A stretch of 64,000 nucleotides of DNA from a virus. The notes under the pieces were generated by a model, which worked only from the letters and a program-made list of their open reading frames with translations, was not told the DNA's origin and made no database searches. The translations under genes were made by a program, and so were the position numbers. Positions 1 through 8,785 of the stretch are shown one piece after another; the first letter of the stretch is position 1; every line of letters starts with the position of its first letter. The stretch spans positions 222,786 to 286,785 of IMG/VR virus record IMGVR_UViG_3300031787_000001; one strand, 5' to 3'.

Positions 1-741
1 CCATTGACCACTTAATTGTCCTGTTGGATAGTTACCTGAGTAGACTCTAAAATTATTTCCGTTCTGTTCGATACGACTCCACCAATTACCATTATAACCA
101 CCGGAATTTCCCGATGGTCTAAATGTCATTCTTGTTATAAAAGAACCTTCATCAGAAATTTCTACAATACCGTCATTTGAATTTCCATACAAAAAACCAT
201 ATCCATAACTAGAACCAATAACAACACCCGCATTTCTTGTTCTTAAATCTATATTTGTAACATTGGAATGTGGTGAATTTGTATACGTTGGTGATATATC
301 GAGACCAATTAAAGTATTTCCAGATATTGATGCCGTCAATGATGGATTAAATATTGTACCTATTGTTGTTGCGGTGGTTACTGTTACCGATGTAATTGAA
401 GGTGAAAAAGTTGTTTGTGGATTAATTGTTAATGTGTACCCACTTGTGGTTGATACCGTTCTGTTTGATTGTAATGTTCCATCAATATTATAAAGATTAT
501 CTACATTAGTTAAATTAGATCCATCACCATATATCGTGTTCCCACTAATGGTAGTTGCGGTAACACCACTTTGAAATAATACATCACCAGTAACTGTTCC
601 ACCACTTAATGGTAAATAATCTGTAATAACCGCTGTTGTTCCTGTCCATACACCCCAATACTCACCTGACCACTGCCATGTTGTACTAGCGAAAGTATAT
701 AAATCTCCGATAACCGGTGAATTTGGAAAATTAATTGCCAT
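1..741 (-). CDS. Tail fibre/adhesin-like protein, 3' end outside the window
   Basis: The frame is open from an ATG at 741 to the window edge (247 codons), so the C-terminus is missing. The N-terminus (MAINFPNSP, then WQWSGEYW) resembles the small N-terminal module found on many phage fibre and tail proteins. Residues about 45-60 contain LPLSGGTVTGDVLFQSG, which recurs almost exactly in the 1402-residue fibre gene upstream. A YGDGSNLTN block is shared with that gene as well. The rest is rich in Thr, Ser, Asn and Gly, typical of trimeric beta-structured fibres. A TATTTATA box lies 5 bases before the start. I infer a virion fibre or receptor-binding protein; the receptor and exact position in the virion cannot be read from sequence. 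Confidence 0.75.
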   Translation of the reverse strand, partial: MAINFPNSPVIGDLYTFASTTWQWSGEYWGVWTGTTAVITDYLPLSGGTVTGDVLFQSGVTATTISGNTIYGDGSNLTNVDNLYNIDGTLQSNRTVSTTSGYTLTINPQTTFSPSITSVTVTTATTIGTIFNPSLTASISGNTLIGLDISPTYTNSPHSNVTNIDLRTRNAGVVIGSSYGYGFLYGNSNDGIVEISDEGSFITRMTFRPSGNSGGYNGNWWSRIEQNGNNFRVYSGNYPTGQLSGQW

Positions 742-745
742 TTAT

Positions 746-753
746 TATAAATA
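746..753 (-). promoter_or_regulatory. TATTTATA box 5 nt upstream of the fibre gene start
   Basis: Coding-strand TATTTATA immediately before the ATG at 741. The same box precedes several other genes in the window (5252, 7835, 16558, 18076, 54900, 63663). It could be a late promoter -10 element giving a very short leader, or an AU-rich initiation signal; no recognisable -35 or Shine-Dalgarno accompanies it. Confidence 0.35.
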
Positions 754-775
754 TTTTTTTATTCATTTATCTTTA

Positions 776-1015
776 TTAAATTGGTTCTGTTGGTATCAAC
801 CCAGATGAATTTAAATCATCGTACAATTGAATAATTTCATTTTTATTTTGGGTCACCCATTTTCTTCTATCATCACTATAACCAAATTCCATGATCTCCG
901 CTTTAAATTCATTGTATTTGATTACAAATAAATCGGCGAAGGAATTGAAACCAATCATATAGTCAACCCCAAATTGAACTAATTTACCATATTTAATTGC
1001 CAATTCTTCAGTCAT
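776..1015 (-). CDS. Small conserved-looking hypothetical protein between fibre genes
   Basis: 79 residues, soluble, with no signal peptide or membrane segment. The sequence is Phe/Tyr/Asp-rich and probably alpha-helical in the second half (FKAEIMEFGY ... NEIIQLYDDLNSSG). It starts 8 bases after the stop of the 1402-residue fibre gene and ends 35 bases before the next fibre gene. In other myoviruses small genes in this position encode fibre assembly chaperones or short fibre-associated proteins, but nothing in this sequence proves such a role. I do not recognise the family. Coding status is supported by the tight spacing and same strand. Confidence 0.6.
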   Translation of the reverse strand: MTEELAIKYGKLVQFGVDYMIGFNSFADLFVIKYNEFKAEIMEFGYSDDRRKWVTQNKNEIIQLYDDLNSSGLIPTEPI

Positions 1016-1023
1016 AATTTATA

Positions 1024-4000
1024 TTAATTAAATCTTAAATTTGCTCCGATTACACTTGTTGAACCTCCGGCAAATCTTTCCATTATTATTTCAAATTTTA
1101 TATAATAAACGGGTTGACCCAAATAATTTTTAGGTACATTAACAACAACATCAGAATATTGAAGTGCATAATTTGTACTTGTTTGTGATAAGTACGTCGC
1201 TGGTGCAATTGTATTATATGGAAACTCACCGGCAGTACTTGCAAGTACCGTTCTAACACCGACATTATTTTGAACACCACCAAATTGTTCATGTGTTGTT
1301 ACTCTAAATGAATAAACATAATCTGTTGCCGTTGTGGTATGTGGTAATTTTAATGCAGTTTCTAAATCAAAAGCAACGAACATACCCCTATCAAGTAGTC
1401 CAAAATTTTGTACTCCAGTTCCACCAAAAACTTCATAATTAGGTATACCGTTAAAACCTAATTTAAAACTAACTGGAAGTGTTGATGCGAATTGAGGTAG
1501 TGTACTAGAAGCGAGAACACCATCATTGTTTATTGTAACAACTTTATTGTTTGTATCACCACTTTGTAACCCCTCAATTCTTACTGGATTTTCTGAACCA
1601 ACAATATGTAATTTATTTGTTGGTGATCTTGTTCCAATACCAATACCACCTTTACCTTCTGATAGTTGTATACTAATACCTGATGTTGATGATCCAAAAT
1701 TTATGTCACCCTCGTTTAAGGGATTAATATTTAATGGTGAACAAGAATGTATATTTGAAACATATAAATCATTAACACAATCTCCGGATATACCTATTTG
1801 ATTTACATTAATTGTATTTGCAGTTAAACCACTTAAAACTAAATAATCACCGATTGTGGTAGTACCACCTCCACCACCTCCTATTGTTGCCGGTTGTACC
1901 CATTGTGATGAATTTCCGTCATTTATCCACACATATTCAATACCATTGTTTGTGTTATACCATCTATCACCATTAACTAAAACATAACCCGTTGGTGTTG
2001 ATCCCGAAATAAAATATCTCGATGCGTTTACTAATGTGTTTCCAGTGTTACCTGTTATATCTAAATAAATTCTAAATCCACCTCCAGTATTATACCCTAA
2101 ATAAAGTATATTATATCTATTATCAAAACTACCACCAGAAATCCATTTATCATTTGTTAACCCACTATATGGTGAATAATGTAGAACACCGTTAGAGTCT
2201 ACCGTAACTATATTGTTGTCATTTGATAATTGTAGACCTTGAATTCTAACAGGATCGGTAGAACCTGTAATATGTAATAAATTTGTTGGGGATTCCGTAC
2301 CAATACCAACATTGGTACCGTCATATGTGAATCCTGTACTGCCCGATAATATACCATTATTATTGTATATTACTTGTTTATTAGAACCGACACCATAAAA
2401 TGTTTGACCACTTATAGTTGTTGCGGTGATTCCACTTTGGAATAATACGTCGTCAGTAACCGTTCCACCACTTAATGGTAAGTAGTTTCCTGATATTGTT
2501 ATATCACTTAAATTTTTATATTTTATAATACCATTATTGTCGGATGTTAATATTCTGGTTTCCGTTGTTCCACTTTGTAATCCAACGAATCTAACAGGAT
2601 CGATTGTATCTTCAACATGTAATCTGTTTAAAGGTGTTACGACACCTATACCTATTTTTCCTGTTGTTGTAGGTGAATCACTAGGACTTCCACCAGAAGT
2701 ATCAAAATTAGTATTGATACCAAATAATACACCACCAATATTAATAGAATCCGTGGTTCCATTTGGTAATGTGATAGAATTACCAATAATGATATTATTT
2801 TTTCCTATTTTACTAAACCCAAATCTAGGTGTTCCTACATTAAAACCTATTAATGTTGAATACGATGCGTTGGTTGAATCTTTACCTGCCAAATAACCAA
2901 TAAAATTTGAAAATCTAGCGTAATTAGCATTTGAACCCGCGTTAGTACCTATAAAAGTTGAACCTGACGCATACAATGCACCACTACCCGCTAAATTACC
3001 TATAAAATTTGAATCAAAACCTCTGATTTGTCTATCAAATCCAACAATTGTTTCACCGTTGATATTATATCCCGCATTATACCCTATAAAATTTGAAAAT
3101 CCTGCGTTTTTTGAATTTTGTCCCGCACCAATACCAATAAAATTTGAATTGTTTGAATTTTTTGAATCTGAACCGGCACTTTGTCCAATAAAATTACTTA
3201 GATCACTATCATTAGCCCTAATACCTGATCCATACCCTATAAATGTTGATCTACTTGCACCTGTTGTTTCTCTACCCGCAAAATCACCAAACGAAATTTG
3301 GTCAAAACTTAAAGACTGGGCATTAGGTCCTAATGCAAATGAACCTTGACCAGTACTACCAGTAATGACATATGGTTTCTCGTATGGATAAACTGTAGGT
3401 ATAACATCACTTTCGGCATACCATTTTGGGATACCTTGTAAATTTCTTCCGTCACCATAAAATGTTTGACCACTTATAGTTGTTGCGGATATTGTATTTA
3501 CCTCTAAGTAATTTAAATTAGTGTTTCCACTAACACTTAAATCACCGTTAATAGTTAATCCTGTTAGTTCATTAATAAGTACACTAAACGTAGATCCTGA
3601 ATTATCAAATATTGTAAATTTATTTGAATTGTTATATGTGAATCCAGTCACATATGTGTCACCTGTCACAGAAGATATAATATCCGATAATGATCTATAT
3701 TGAATGGTGTTACCAGTACTTAAACTTAATATTTTTGTGTCAGATGTACTTAAATTAACCGTATCTAATTGAACAGTATTTGAAAATCTACTTGTACCAT
3801 TAACATCAAATTGAAATGTGCCGGGTAAAACATTAACGCCCACTTTACCATTAAATCTCAACAAATCATTTGCGAAATCACCATATATCAATGGTGTTGA
3901 TGAAGTGGTATTTTCAATGTAAAGTAAATTTGATCCCGTTTCGTTTCTACCCGCATTAAGACCAATAAAAACATTATTACTACCAGTTATATTATTAAAA

Positions 4001-5232
4001 CCAGCATTTTTTCCGACAATTGTGTTACCATCTCCAGAAGTCGCATTTTGTCTTGTGTTGGTTCCGATATATACGTTGTTTCTACCTGTAAGTTGATTCA
4101 ATGCTGAACCATTTCCTATAAAAACATTGTCATCACCAAACGTCCCTGTTGTTGCACCAGTAAAATTAATTGCAACAGTATCACCAATTATACTATTAAA
4201 ACTACCTCTAATGAGTTTTGTTAAAGAATTATTACCAAAAACTGTATTTTTAACACCACTAGTGATTCCCGTCATTGAGGTGTTACCAACAACTAAGTTA
4301 GTTCTAACGTTAGATGTTGAAATTCTACCAGCATTTTTACCGATAAATAAATTTGCAAATTCTAATTCCGCGGGATTAGTTATAGATGATCTTATTTCAA
4401 ATAATATATTTCCCGACTCGTCTAATCCATTTAAAAATCTATCATTAATATTAGAAGTTCTTCTTAACGATAACGTATTTCCACTTAAATCAACAATCCT
4501 ATTTGACAATAGATAACCATCGACAGTATATATATTATCTATATTTGTTAAGTTAGATCCGTCACCATATAATGTTCCACCACTTATCGTTGTTGCCGAT
4601 ATTATATTAGAAAATAAAGTATTGAGATTTGTGTCTCCACTAACACTTAAATCACCATTAATGGTCAATCCTGTTAAATCGTTTATTGTAATAACAAACG
4701 AAGAATTGTTATTATCATTAATTGTAAGTGTATTATTTCCATAGGTGACTCCCGTAACAAAAATATTTGGGTCTATTGGAAGATTTTGATAAGTAGTCGC
4801 ACTTATTGTCGTTGCAATAAACCCGCCATTTAATGTGGTGTTACCCGTTATATTTAAATCACCATTAAGATCTAAATCACCATTAATTGTTAATCCTGTT
4901 AGTATGTTAAAAGATGCGGTTAATGTGTATCCCGACCTGTCGACTATTGTAAAAGTATTGTCACTATATGTAAATCCTGTGGTATAACGATCAAAATCGT
5001 ATTCAAAACCACTAACAGTTATCGTGTTACCACTATTGCTAGTTAGTGTTAAGACACCTTGACTAAATGATCCACTATTAAGATACAAATCACTTATTGG
5101 TGTACCTGACAAATATATATTCTCAGAATATATTGCATCTATAGGTCCATCAATTTTACCTATTTGAACCGTGTACCCCGAAGGTACGGTTATGGAGTCA
5201 ATTTGTGACCAATTTATCTTTTGTAATCCCAT
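1024..5232 (-). CDS. Large tail fibre / adhesin with modular repeats (1402 aa)
   Basis: The protein is built from repeated modules. LTGLTINGDL(S/D)(V/L)SG(N/D)TNLN-type units followed by ISATTISGxTxYGDG occur about four times. Two arrays of F(I/V)GxxAG-type repeats (for example SNFIGYNAGYN, NVFIGLNAGRN) lie roughly at residues 290-440 and 680-860. GIGTxSPTNxLHI units occur at about 980 and 1250. A different C-terminal domain of about 130 residues begins near VSFKLGFNGIPNYE. Such beta-rich, Gly/Asn/Ser/Thr-rich repeats are typical of trimeric phage fibres with a distal receptor-binding tip. No S74 intramolecular chaperone motif is visible. It shares blocks with the downstream fibre gene at 1-741. 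A terminator separates it from glutaredoxin, so it probably has its own promoter (TATTTATA at 5252). Confidence 0.8.
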   Translation of the reverse strand: MGLQKINWSQIDSITVPSGYTVQIGKIDGPIDAIYSENIYLSGTPISDLYLNSGSFSQGVLTLTSNSGNTITVSGFEYDFDRYTTGFTYSDNTFTIVDRSGYTLTASFNILTGLTINGDLDLNGDLNITGNTTLNGGFIATTISATTYQNLPIDPNIFVTGVTYGNNTLTINDNNNSSFVITINDLTGLTINGDLSVSGDTNLNTLFSNIISATTISGGTLYGDGSNLTNIDNIYTVDGYLLSNRIVDLSGNTLSLRRTSNINDRFLNGLDESGNILFEIRSSITNPAELEFANLFIGKNAGRISTSNVRTNLVVGNTSMTGITSGVKNTVFGNNSLTKLIRGSFNSIIGDTVAINFTGATTGTFGDDNVFIGNGSALNQLTGRNNVYIGTNTRQNATSGDGNTIVGKNAGFNNITGSNNVFIGLNAGRNETGSNLLYIENTTSSTPLIYGDFANDLLRFNGKVGVNVLPGTFQFDVNGTSRFSNTVQLDTVNLSTSDTKILSLSTGNTIQYRSLSDIISSVTGDTYVTGFTYNNSNKFTIFDNSGSTFSVLINELTGLTINGDLSVSGNTNLNYLEVNTISATTISGQTFYGDGRNLQGIPKWYAESDVIPTVYPYEKPYVITGSTGQGSFALGPNAQSLSFDQISFGDFAGRETTGASRSTFIGYGSGIRANDSDLSNFIGQSAGSDSKNSNNSNFIGIGAGQNSKNAGFSNFIGYNAGYNINGETIVGFDRQIRGFDSNFIGNLAGSGALYASGSTFIGTNAGSNANYARFSNFIGYLAGKDSTNASYSTLIGFNVGTPRFGFSKIGKNNIIIGNSITLPNGTTDSINIGGVLFGINTNFDTSGGSPSDSPTTTGKIGIGVVTPLNRLHVEDTIDPVRFVGLQSGTTETRILTSDNNGIIKYKNLSDITISGNYLPLSGGTVTDDVLFQSGITATTISGQTFYGVGSNKQVIYNNNGILSGSTGFTYDGTNVGIGTESPTNLLHITGSTDPVRIQGLQLSNDNNIVTVDSNGVLHYSPYSGLTNDKWISGGSFDNRYNILYLGYNTGGGFRIYLDITGNTGNTLVNASRYFISGSTPTGYVLVNGDRWYNTNNGIEYVWINDGNSSQWVQPATIGGGGGGTTTIGDYLVLSGLTANTINVNQIGISGDCVNDLYVSNIHSCSPLNINPLNEGDINFGSSTSGISIQLSEGKGGIGIGTRSPTNKLHIVGSENPVRIEGLQSGDTNNKVVTINNDGVLASSTLPQFASTLPVSFKLGFNGIPNYEVFGGTGVQNFGLLDRGMFVAFDLETALKLPHTTTATDYVYSFRVTTHEQFGGVQNNVGVRTVLASTAGEFPYNTIAPATYLSQTSTNYALQYSDVVVNVPKNYLGQPVYYIKFEIIMERFAGGSTSVIGANLRFN

Positions 5233-5251
5233 ATTAAAAGTAAAGTCTTTA

Positions 5252-5259
5252 TATAAATA
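5252..5259 (-). promoter_or_regulatory. TATTTATA box 20 nt upstream of the large fibre gene
   Basis: Coding-strand GTATTTATATAAAG lies just downstream of the 5281-5310 terminator and 20 bases before the ATG at 5232. That position suits a promoter restarting transcription for the fibre genes. Confidence 0.4.
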
Positions 5260-5280
5260 CTTTTATATGGTTTAATTAAT

Positions 5281-5310
5281 AAAAAAAGGAGGTTAAACCT
5301 CCTTTTTTTT
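5281..5310 (-). terminator. Intrinsic terminator after the trx/grx operon
   Basis: An A-run, a GGAGG/CCTCC stem with a TTAAA loop and a T-run form a symmetrical hairpin. Because A-runs and T-runs flank the stem, it could work on both strands. It lies between the glutaredoxin stop and the fibre gene start, so it should end the minus-strand AAA-trx-grx transcript. Confidence 0.85.
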
Positions 5311-5313
5311 ATT

Positions 5314-5583
5314 TTAGAAATAATTTTTTATTATTTCAACAATTTCATCTTCTGTTTTATAATTTATTGATGGTACATATATATGTCCTGTTTCAGAATT
5401 ATCAGGAGACACTAAAATTGTAGGTAAAAAATCATAATTTGTTAGTTTAACAATTTCATCCCAAACTTCTTTATTTTGTGTTACCTCAACCTCCTTATAT
5501 GATATATTAATTTCATCAAGTCTTTTTTTAAGACTTGAACAATGGTAGCACCCATCAAGAGTAAAAATAACTATTTTATCCAT
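5314..5583 (-). CDS. Glutaredoxin-like protein
   Basis: 89 residues with the thioredoxin-fold start KIVIFTLDGCYHCSSLKKRL. The redox CxxC motif is CYHC at about residues 12-15, and the cis-proline region is FLPTILV near residue 55. Length and motif order fit glutaredoxins, which reduce disulfides using glutathione or a thioredoxin-type partner. In this genome the likely client is the class II ribonucleotide reductase or another viral dithiol enzyme. Its ATG overlaps the stop codon of the thioredoxin gene (TAATG), which indicates translational coupling. Cytosolic; the exact reductant is unknown. Confidence 0.85.
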   Translation of the reverse strand: MDKIVIFTLDGCYHCSSLKKRLDEINISYKEVEVTQNKEVWDEIVKLTNYDFLPTILVSPDNSETGHIYVPSINYKTEDEIVEIIKNYF

Positions 5584-5891
5584 TATTTTATTTTATCAAG
5601 AAATTCTTTATAATATGAATCAGGTCTAGCCCCATTTGATCTATCTATTAGATTTGATCCGTCATATATCATAATCGTAGGTACAGAAGTTATTCCTAAC
5701 TCAACTGTAGAATCTCTATTTTGGTCAACATCAACCTTTAAAAATTTAAACTCGGGATATTGTTTTGATAATTCATCTAATCTAGGTGTTAACATCCTGC
5801 AAGGTCCACACCAAGAAGCCGAATAACTAACCAATAATTTATTACCTTCTGATTGTAGTTGTTTAACTACGCTTGAACTTACATTTTCCAT
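5583..5891 (-). CDS. Thioredoxin
   Basis: 102 residues, the usual length for thioredoxin. It carries YSASWCGPCRMLTPRL with the canonical WCGPC active site at about residues 27-31, the FLKVDVDQN strand and the cis-Pro loop SVPTIMIY. It transfers reducing equivalents to target disulfides. A class II ribonucleotide reductase encoded by the same phage (55230-57509) has C-terminal cysteines that would need such a donor. It is coupled to glutaredoxin by a TAATG overlap and follows the AAA+ gene by two bases, so the three genes form one operon ending at the terminator at 5281-5310. Confidence 0.93.
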   Translation of the reverse strand: MENVSSSVVKQLQSEGNKLLVSYSASWCGPCRMLTPRLDELSKQYPEFKFLKVDVDQNRDSTVELGITSVPTIMIYDGSNLIDRSNGARPDSYYKEFLDKIK

Positions 5892-5893
5892 AA

Positions 5894-6967
5894 TTAATTT
5901 CTATTAAATCCTATTTTATTTTCTTTTTGTGTTTTAAAAGTTTCAACATCAATATTATATATATCTGCTAATACCATTCCTTCATTTACTTCCACATTTT
6001 TTCCTAATTTTTTTAATAGTTTATTCGTTTCTTCGGAATTTAGGGACCCAAATTTGTGTTCCGCAATCAATCTACCTTTACGCAAAAGAGCGGGGTCGAT
6101 TTTTTCTCTTTTCATATTAAATGTGGCAATTATTTGAATACCTAAACAATCACCCAAAATACCATCTGTTAAATTTAATATGTTCGATACTCCTGCAGGT
6201 GAACCATTACCTTCCCTATCTGAAATTACACGTTCAGCGTCTTCAATTACTAATATTGAGTTTTTATGTTCCATCAAAAATGGAATTATTGATGGTTCAG
6301 ATAGAACTTCCGCCATTGACGGAGGGATAAATAAAATTTCCTTTTCTTTTATTAATTTAGTTAGAAATTTTAAATAAGATGTTTTACCTGTGCCAGGATC
6401 TCCATGTAAAAGGATTATACCTTTATCCATTTCTTTATTTAATCTTTCAACAATTACATCATGTATCTTTGCAAATTTACCACCATAATTTAATTCGAGA
6501 TCGATTTCGGTTGTTGGTAAATCATATTCCTCCAAATCCAAATGACCCATCTCACTTTTGATTAAAGAAATATTTTTCTTCTTCTTAATTCTTTCAAATT
6601 CTTTTAATTTATCGAAATTAAGTTGTTGATCTATCTCGCCATTTCTAAAGTCATATAATATTTCTAATTGGTAATATTCGTCAGCATTATTTGTTTCGTT
6701 TATCATTTTTAAAATGATACCGTTTTTTTTGTTGATGAAAATAAACGACATCACCGTTCTATTTGATTTTCCAAATGTTTGATTTCTTGTTTCAACAAGA
6801 AAACCATTTTCGATTAAATAATTTTTAAGTGAAATATCATATACTTTAGAATAGTTAGAGTACTTTGAGGGTATAACGTCAAATAACGTTATAAAAACTT
6901 GTTCTAATGGGAAATCATTACCATATACAGTATCGTATAAGGGATAATATTTGGATAATTTTGACAT
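5894..6967 (-). CDS. AAA+ ATPase, BCS1-like
   Basis: 357 residues. The N-terminal ~160 residues match nothing I recognise. The AAA+ core begins near residue 165 and contains Walker A (HGDPGTGKTS), Walker B (ILVIEDAE), a sensor-1 region (IIATFNM) and an arginine-finger/sensor segment DPALLRKGRL. This arrangement resembles BCS1-type or FtsH-type AAA modules that remodel or thread proteins. No protease motif (HExxH) and no membrane segment are present, so it is probably a soluble remodelling ATPase. It heads an operon with thioredoxin and glutaredoxin. The substrate is unknown; phage replication, virion assembly or host take-over are all possible. Confidence 0.8.
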   Translation of the reverse strand: MSKLSKYYPLYDTVYGNDFPLEQVFITLFDVIPSKYSNYSKVYDISLKNYLIENGFLVETRNQTFGKSNRTVMSFIFINKKNGIILKMINETNNADEYYQLEILYDFRNGEIDQQLNFDKLKEFERIKKKKNISLIKSEMGHLDLEEYDLPTTEIDLELNYGGKFAKIHDVIVERLNKEMDKGIILLHGDPGTGKTSYLKFLTKLIKEKEILFIPPSMAEVLSEPSIIPFLMEHKNSILVIEDAERVISDREGNGSPAGVSNILNLTDGILGDCLGIQIIATFNMKREKIDPALLRKGRLIAEHKFGSLNSEETNKLLKKLGKNVEVNEGMVLADIYNIDVETFKTQKENKIGFNRN

Positions 6968-7003
6968 ACTACAAATGTAATAAAATTAATGAATAAAAAA
7001 AAA

Positions 7004-7303
7004 TTAGTTCAAACATATTTTACCAAAAGTACCGACATCCATAAATAACTTATCTTCTATAGTCTCTTCCTTAAATTCTTTTTTGGTGATATCAACTAAT
7101 TGTAATGTTTTTCTTATTAACTCAAACTGATCTTTTGTTAATATAGGTTCACCATCTTTTTCAAAATTTTTTTGTGATATCTCAGTTAGATATTTAAAAA
7201 ACATTTCCTCATCTATCTCATTTAAAAAATAGTTTCTCGCATCCAAATCTTTATTTAGATAGTTTCTAACATTTTGAACATATATTAAAACTTCAGGTGA
7301 CAT
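7004..7303 (-). CDS. Hypothetical alpha-helical protein
   Basis: 99 residues, charged and predicted helical (VLIYVQNVRNYLNKDLDARN, then FFKYLTEISQKNFEK). It has no signal peptide, membrane helix or cysteine motif. It overlaps the NusG-like gene by one base, so the two are likely translated together. The partnership suggests a role near transcription, but this is inference. I do not recognise the family. Confidence 0.65.
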   Translation of the reverse strand: MSPEVLIYVQNVRNYLNKDLDARNYFLNEIDEEMFFKYLTEISQKNFEKDGEPILTKDQFELIRKTLQLVDITKKEFKEETIEDKLFMDVGTFGKICLN

Positions 7304-7830
7304 TAGTTTTGATTTTTTATTTGATTTACTGATAGTGTTACCGGTGTCGTTCTACCAAAAATCTTAACGTCAACATCTACTTTATCATTTTCTACCGAAG
7401 ATACTGTACCGATAAATCCACTGAATGGACCATCACAAATTGTAACACTCGATCCAATATTCACGGACATTTTTTTATTGTTTTTATGTTCTTCAAGAAG
7501 ATCATCTTTAATGATTTTTTCAACGTCACTCTTTCTCAATAATAAAGGTTTTTTATCTCCCATCATACCCATTATATTTGGTATTGATGATATTTCTTTT
7601 AATTCATCTTCATTCATTTCTTTATTGGCTTCAAAATAAAGATACCCACCATATATCACTTTTTCCCTCAAAACTTTTTTCTCTTTAACCATAACAAATT
7701 CGGTTTCAGTGGGGCAAATAAATCTTTTAATGTTCTTTATATTACCCAAAGAAATCTGCATGTTATACTGTTCGTTTAATTGTCTCTCTTTACCAGGTAA
7801 AACTTTAATTACATACCAAAATGTGTTCAT
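7303..7830 (-). CDS. NusG-like transcription elongation factor
   Basis: 175 residues, the usual bacterial NusG size. The N-terminal NGN-type domain begins FWYVIKVLPGKERQLNEQ and contains YGGYLYFEAN, the equivalent of the conserved 'PGYvlv' strand. The C-terminal KOW domain spans about 125-170, with SVTICDGPFSGFIGTVSSV matching the 'v.i.dGpF.g..G.V' signature. NusG proteins bind the RNA polymerase clamp and suppress pausing, and the KOW domain recruits ribosome or Rho. A phage copy probably steers host polymerase onto phage operons or acts as an antiterminator, in the manner of specialised NusG paralogues such as RfaH. A TATTTATA box lies 5 bases upstream. Confidence 0.85.
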   Translation of the reverse strand: MNTFWYVIKVLPGKERQLNEQYNMQISLGNIKNIKRFICPTETEFVMVKEKKVLREKVIYGGYLYFEANKEMNEDELKEISSIPNIMGMMGDKKPLLLRKSDVEKIIKDDLLEEHKNNKKMSVNIGSSVTICDGPFSGFIGTVSSVENDKVDVDVKIFGRTTPVTLSVNQIKNQN

Positions 7831-7834
7831 ACTA

Positions 7835-7842
7835 TATAAATA
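7835..7842 (-). promoter_or_regulatory. TATTTATA box 5 nt upstream of the NusG-like gene
   Basis: Coding-strand AATATTTATATAG directly precedes the ATG at 7830. It lies in the 17-base gap after the methylase stop codon at 7848, so it may restart transcription or mark the start codon. Confidence 0.35.
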
Positions 7843-7847
7843 TTTAG

Positions 7848-8690
7848 TTAATAGTTCATTATTAATAATTCAGTACCTTCGTTTTGTGTACCATCTTTTT
7901 TAGCTGCTGCCGCTTTTTTGAAATTTTTACTTTCCCATTTATATTGTGTTTGGGGGAACCATATGTGTAACAATTCAAATTCATAATAAGATAAAGAAAA
8001 TTTACCTTTTATTGTTTTTAGACTATTTGCCAATCTTTCGTGGTCGTTTCTATCAAAATCATGGTTTGAATAATAGTTCTCTGTTTTCCAATAGGGAGGG
8101 TCCATATAAAAATATGTTGTGGGTGAATCATATTTTTTAACAACATCTTCAAAGTCCTTGTTTTCCACAAAAGTTATTTTATCAATATGTTCCCTATATT
8201 TTGGATTTTTTAGTTTGTCCATGAATATCAATACTTTACAACGATATTTTCCCTTGTAATCGGTATAAGATGATGTCTCGGGTTTAGATCCGGAAAAAAC
8301 TTGGGTTAGAACATACACATATTTACATGCAATTTCAAATTTATTTTCTTCTGTTATCACCAGATCAGGACTAAAAACCTCTCTCTGATATTCACTAAAC
8401 ATTTGTGAATATTCCGGTGGTGTGTCCACCACACCCAACTGTTGACAGGGGTATTTGGATAATTCTTCCCAAAGTCTATCGTATTCTTTGGTACAATTAA
8501 ATAAATTGGTATTTAATCTATTAAAATCGTTATATACTACCGTTTTAAGGTTAGGGTAATCTTTTAGATCCATATTATAAAAGACCCAAAACATACCTGA
8601 AAAACCCTCTACGTATGTTTCTATGTCTTTAGGTATAAAAGGTACTATCCATTTCCCTATTCTAGCTTTTCCTCCAATGTATGAAATCAT
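7848..8690 (-). CDS. dam: DNA adenine N6-methyltransferase, Dam/D12 type
   Basis: 280 residues. The N-terminal motif YIGGKARIGKWIVPFIP (residues 4-20) is the FxGxK-type S-adenosylmethionine-binding loop. VVYNDFN (51-57) is the second cofactor motif, and DPPY at 197-200 is the catalytic motif IV of N6-adenine methyltransferases. The order matches the Dam/D12 class. It methylates adenine in a short DNA target; the target cannot be read from sequence. No partner restriction endonuclease is adjacent, so it is probably a solitary methylase protecting phage DNA or marking it for regulation. It diverges from the plus-strand gene at 8786. Confidence 0.93.
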   Translation of the reverse strand: MISYIGGKARIGKWIVPFIPKDIETYVEGFSGMFWVFYNMDLKDYPNLKTVVYNDFNRLNTNLFNCTKEYDRLWEELSKYPCQQLGVVDTPPEYSQMFSEYQREVFSPDLVITEENKFEIACKYVYVLTQVFSGSKPETSSYTDYKGKYRCKVLIFMDKLKNPKYREHIDKITFVENKDFEDVVKKYDSPTTYFYMDPPYWKTENYYSNHDFDRNDHERLANSLKTIKGKFSLSYYEFELLHIWFPQTQYKWESKNFKKAAAAKKDGTQNEGTELLIMNY

Positions 8691-8738
8691 ATTATGTTTT
8701 TAACTTGTTTAGAATTAAAAATAGATAAAAAAAATTAA

Positions 8739-8754
8739 AAAACGAAATCGTTTT
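8739..8754. promoter_or_regulatory. Inverted repeat overlapping a putative -35, candidate operator
   Basis: AAAACGA-AA-TCGTTTT is a perfect 7-base inverted repeat with a 2-base centre. It sits in the divergent gap between the methylase and the plus-strand gene and overlaps the putative -35 box at 8753-8758, a position suited to a repressor. Confidence 0.35.
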
Positions 8755-8782
8755 GAAAATTGTAGAAAAATACTTATATTAT
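8753..8782 (+). promoter_or_regulatory. Putative promoter of the plus-strand gene pair
   Basis: TTGAAA at 8753-8758 is followed after 16-18 bases by TATATT/TATTAT at 8775-8782. The -10 is only about 4-10 bases from the ATG at 8786, so the transcript would be leaderless or nearly so. The only plus-strand genes of the window start here. Confidence 0.4.
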
Positions 8783-8785
8783 AGT

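Noticed and set aside
746-753. T4-type late promoter TATAAATA on the plus strand
   Set aside because: The plus-strand reading would drive no plus-strand gene here; the box makes sense only for the minus-strand genes as TATTTATA.
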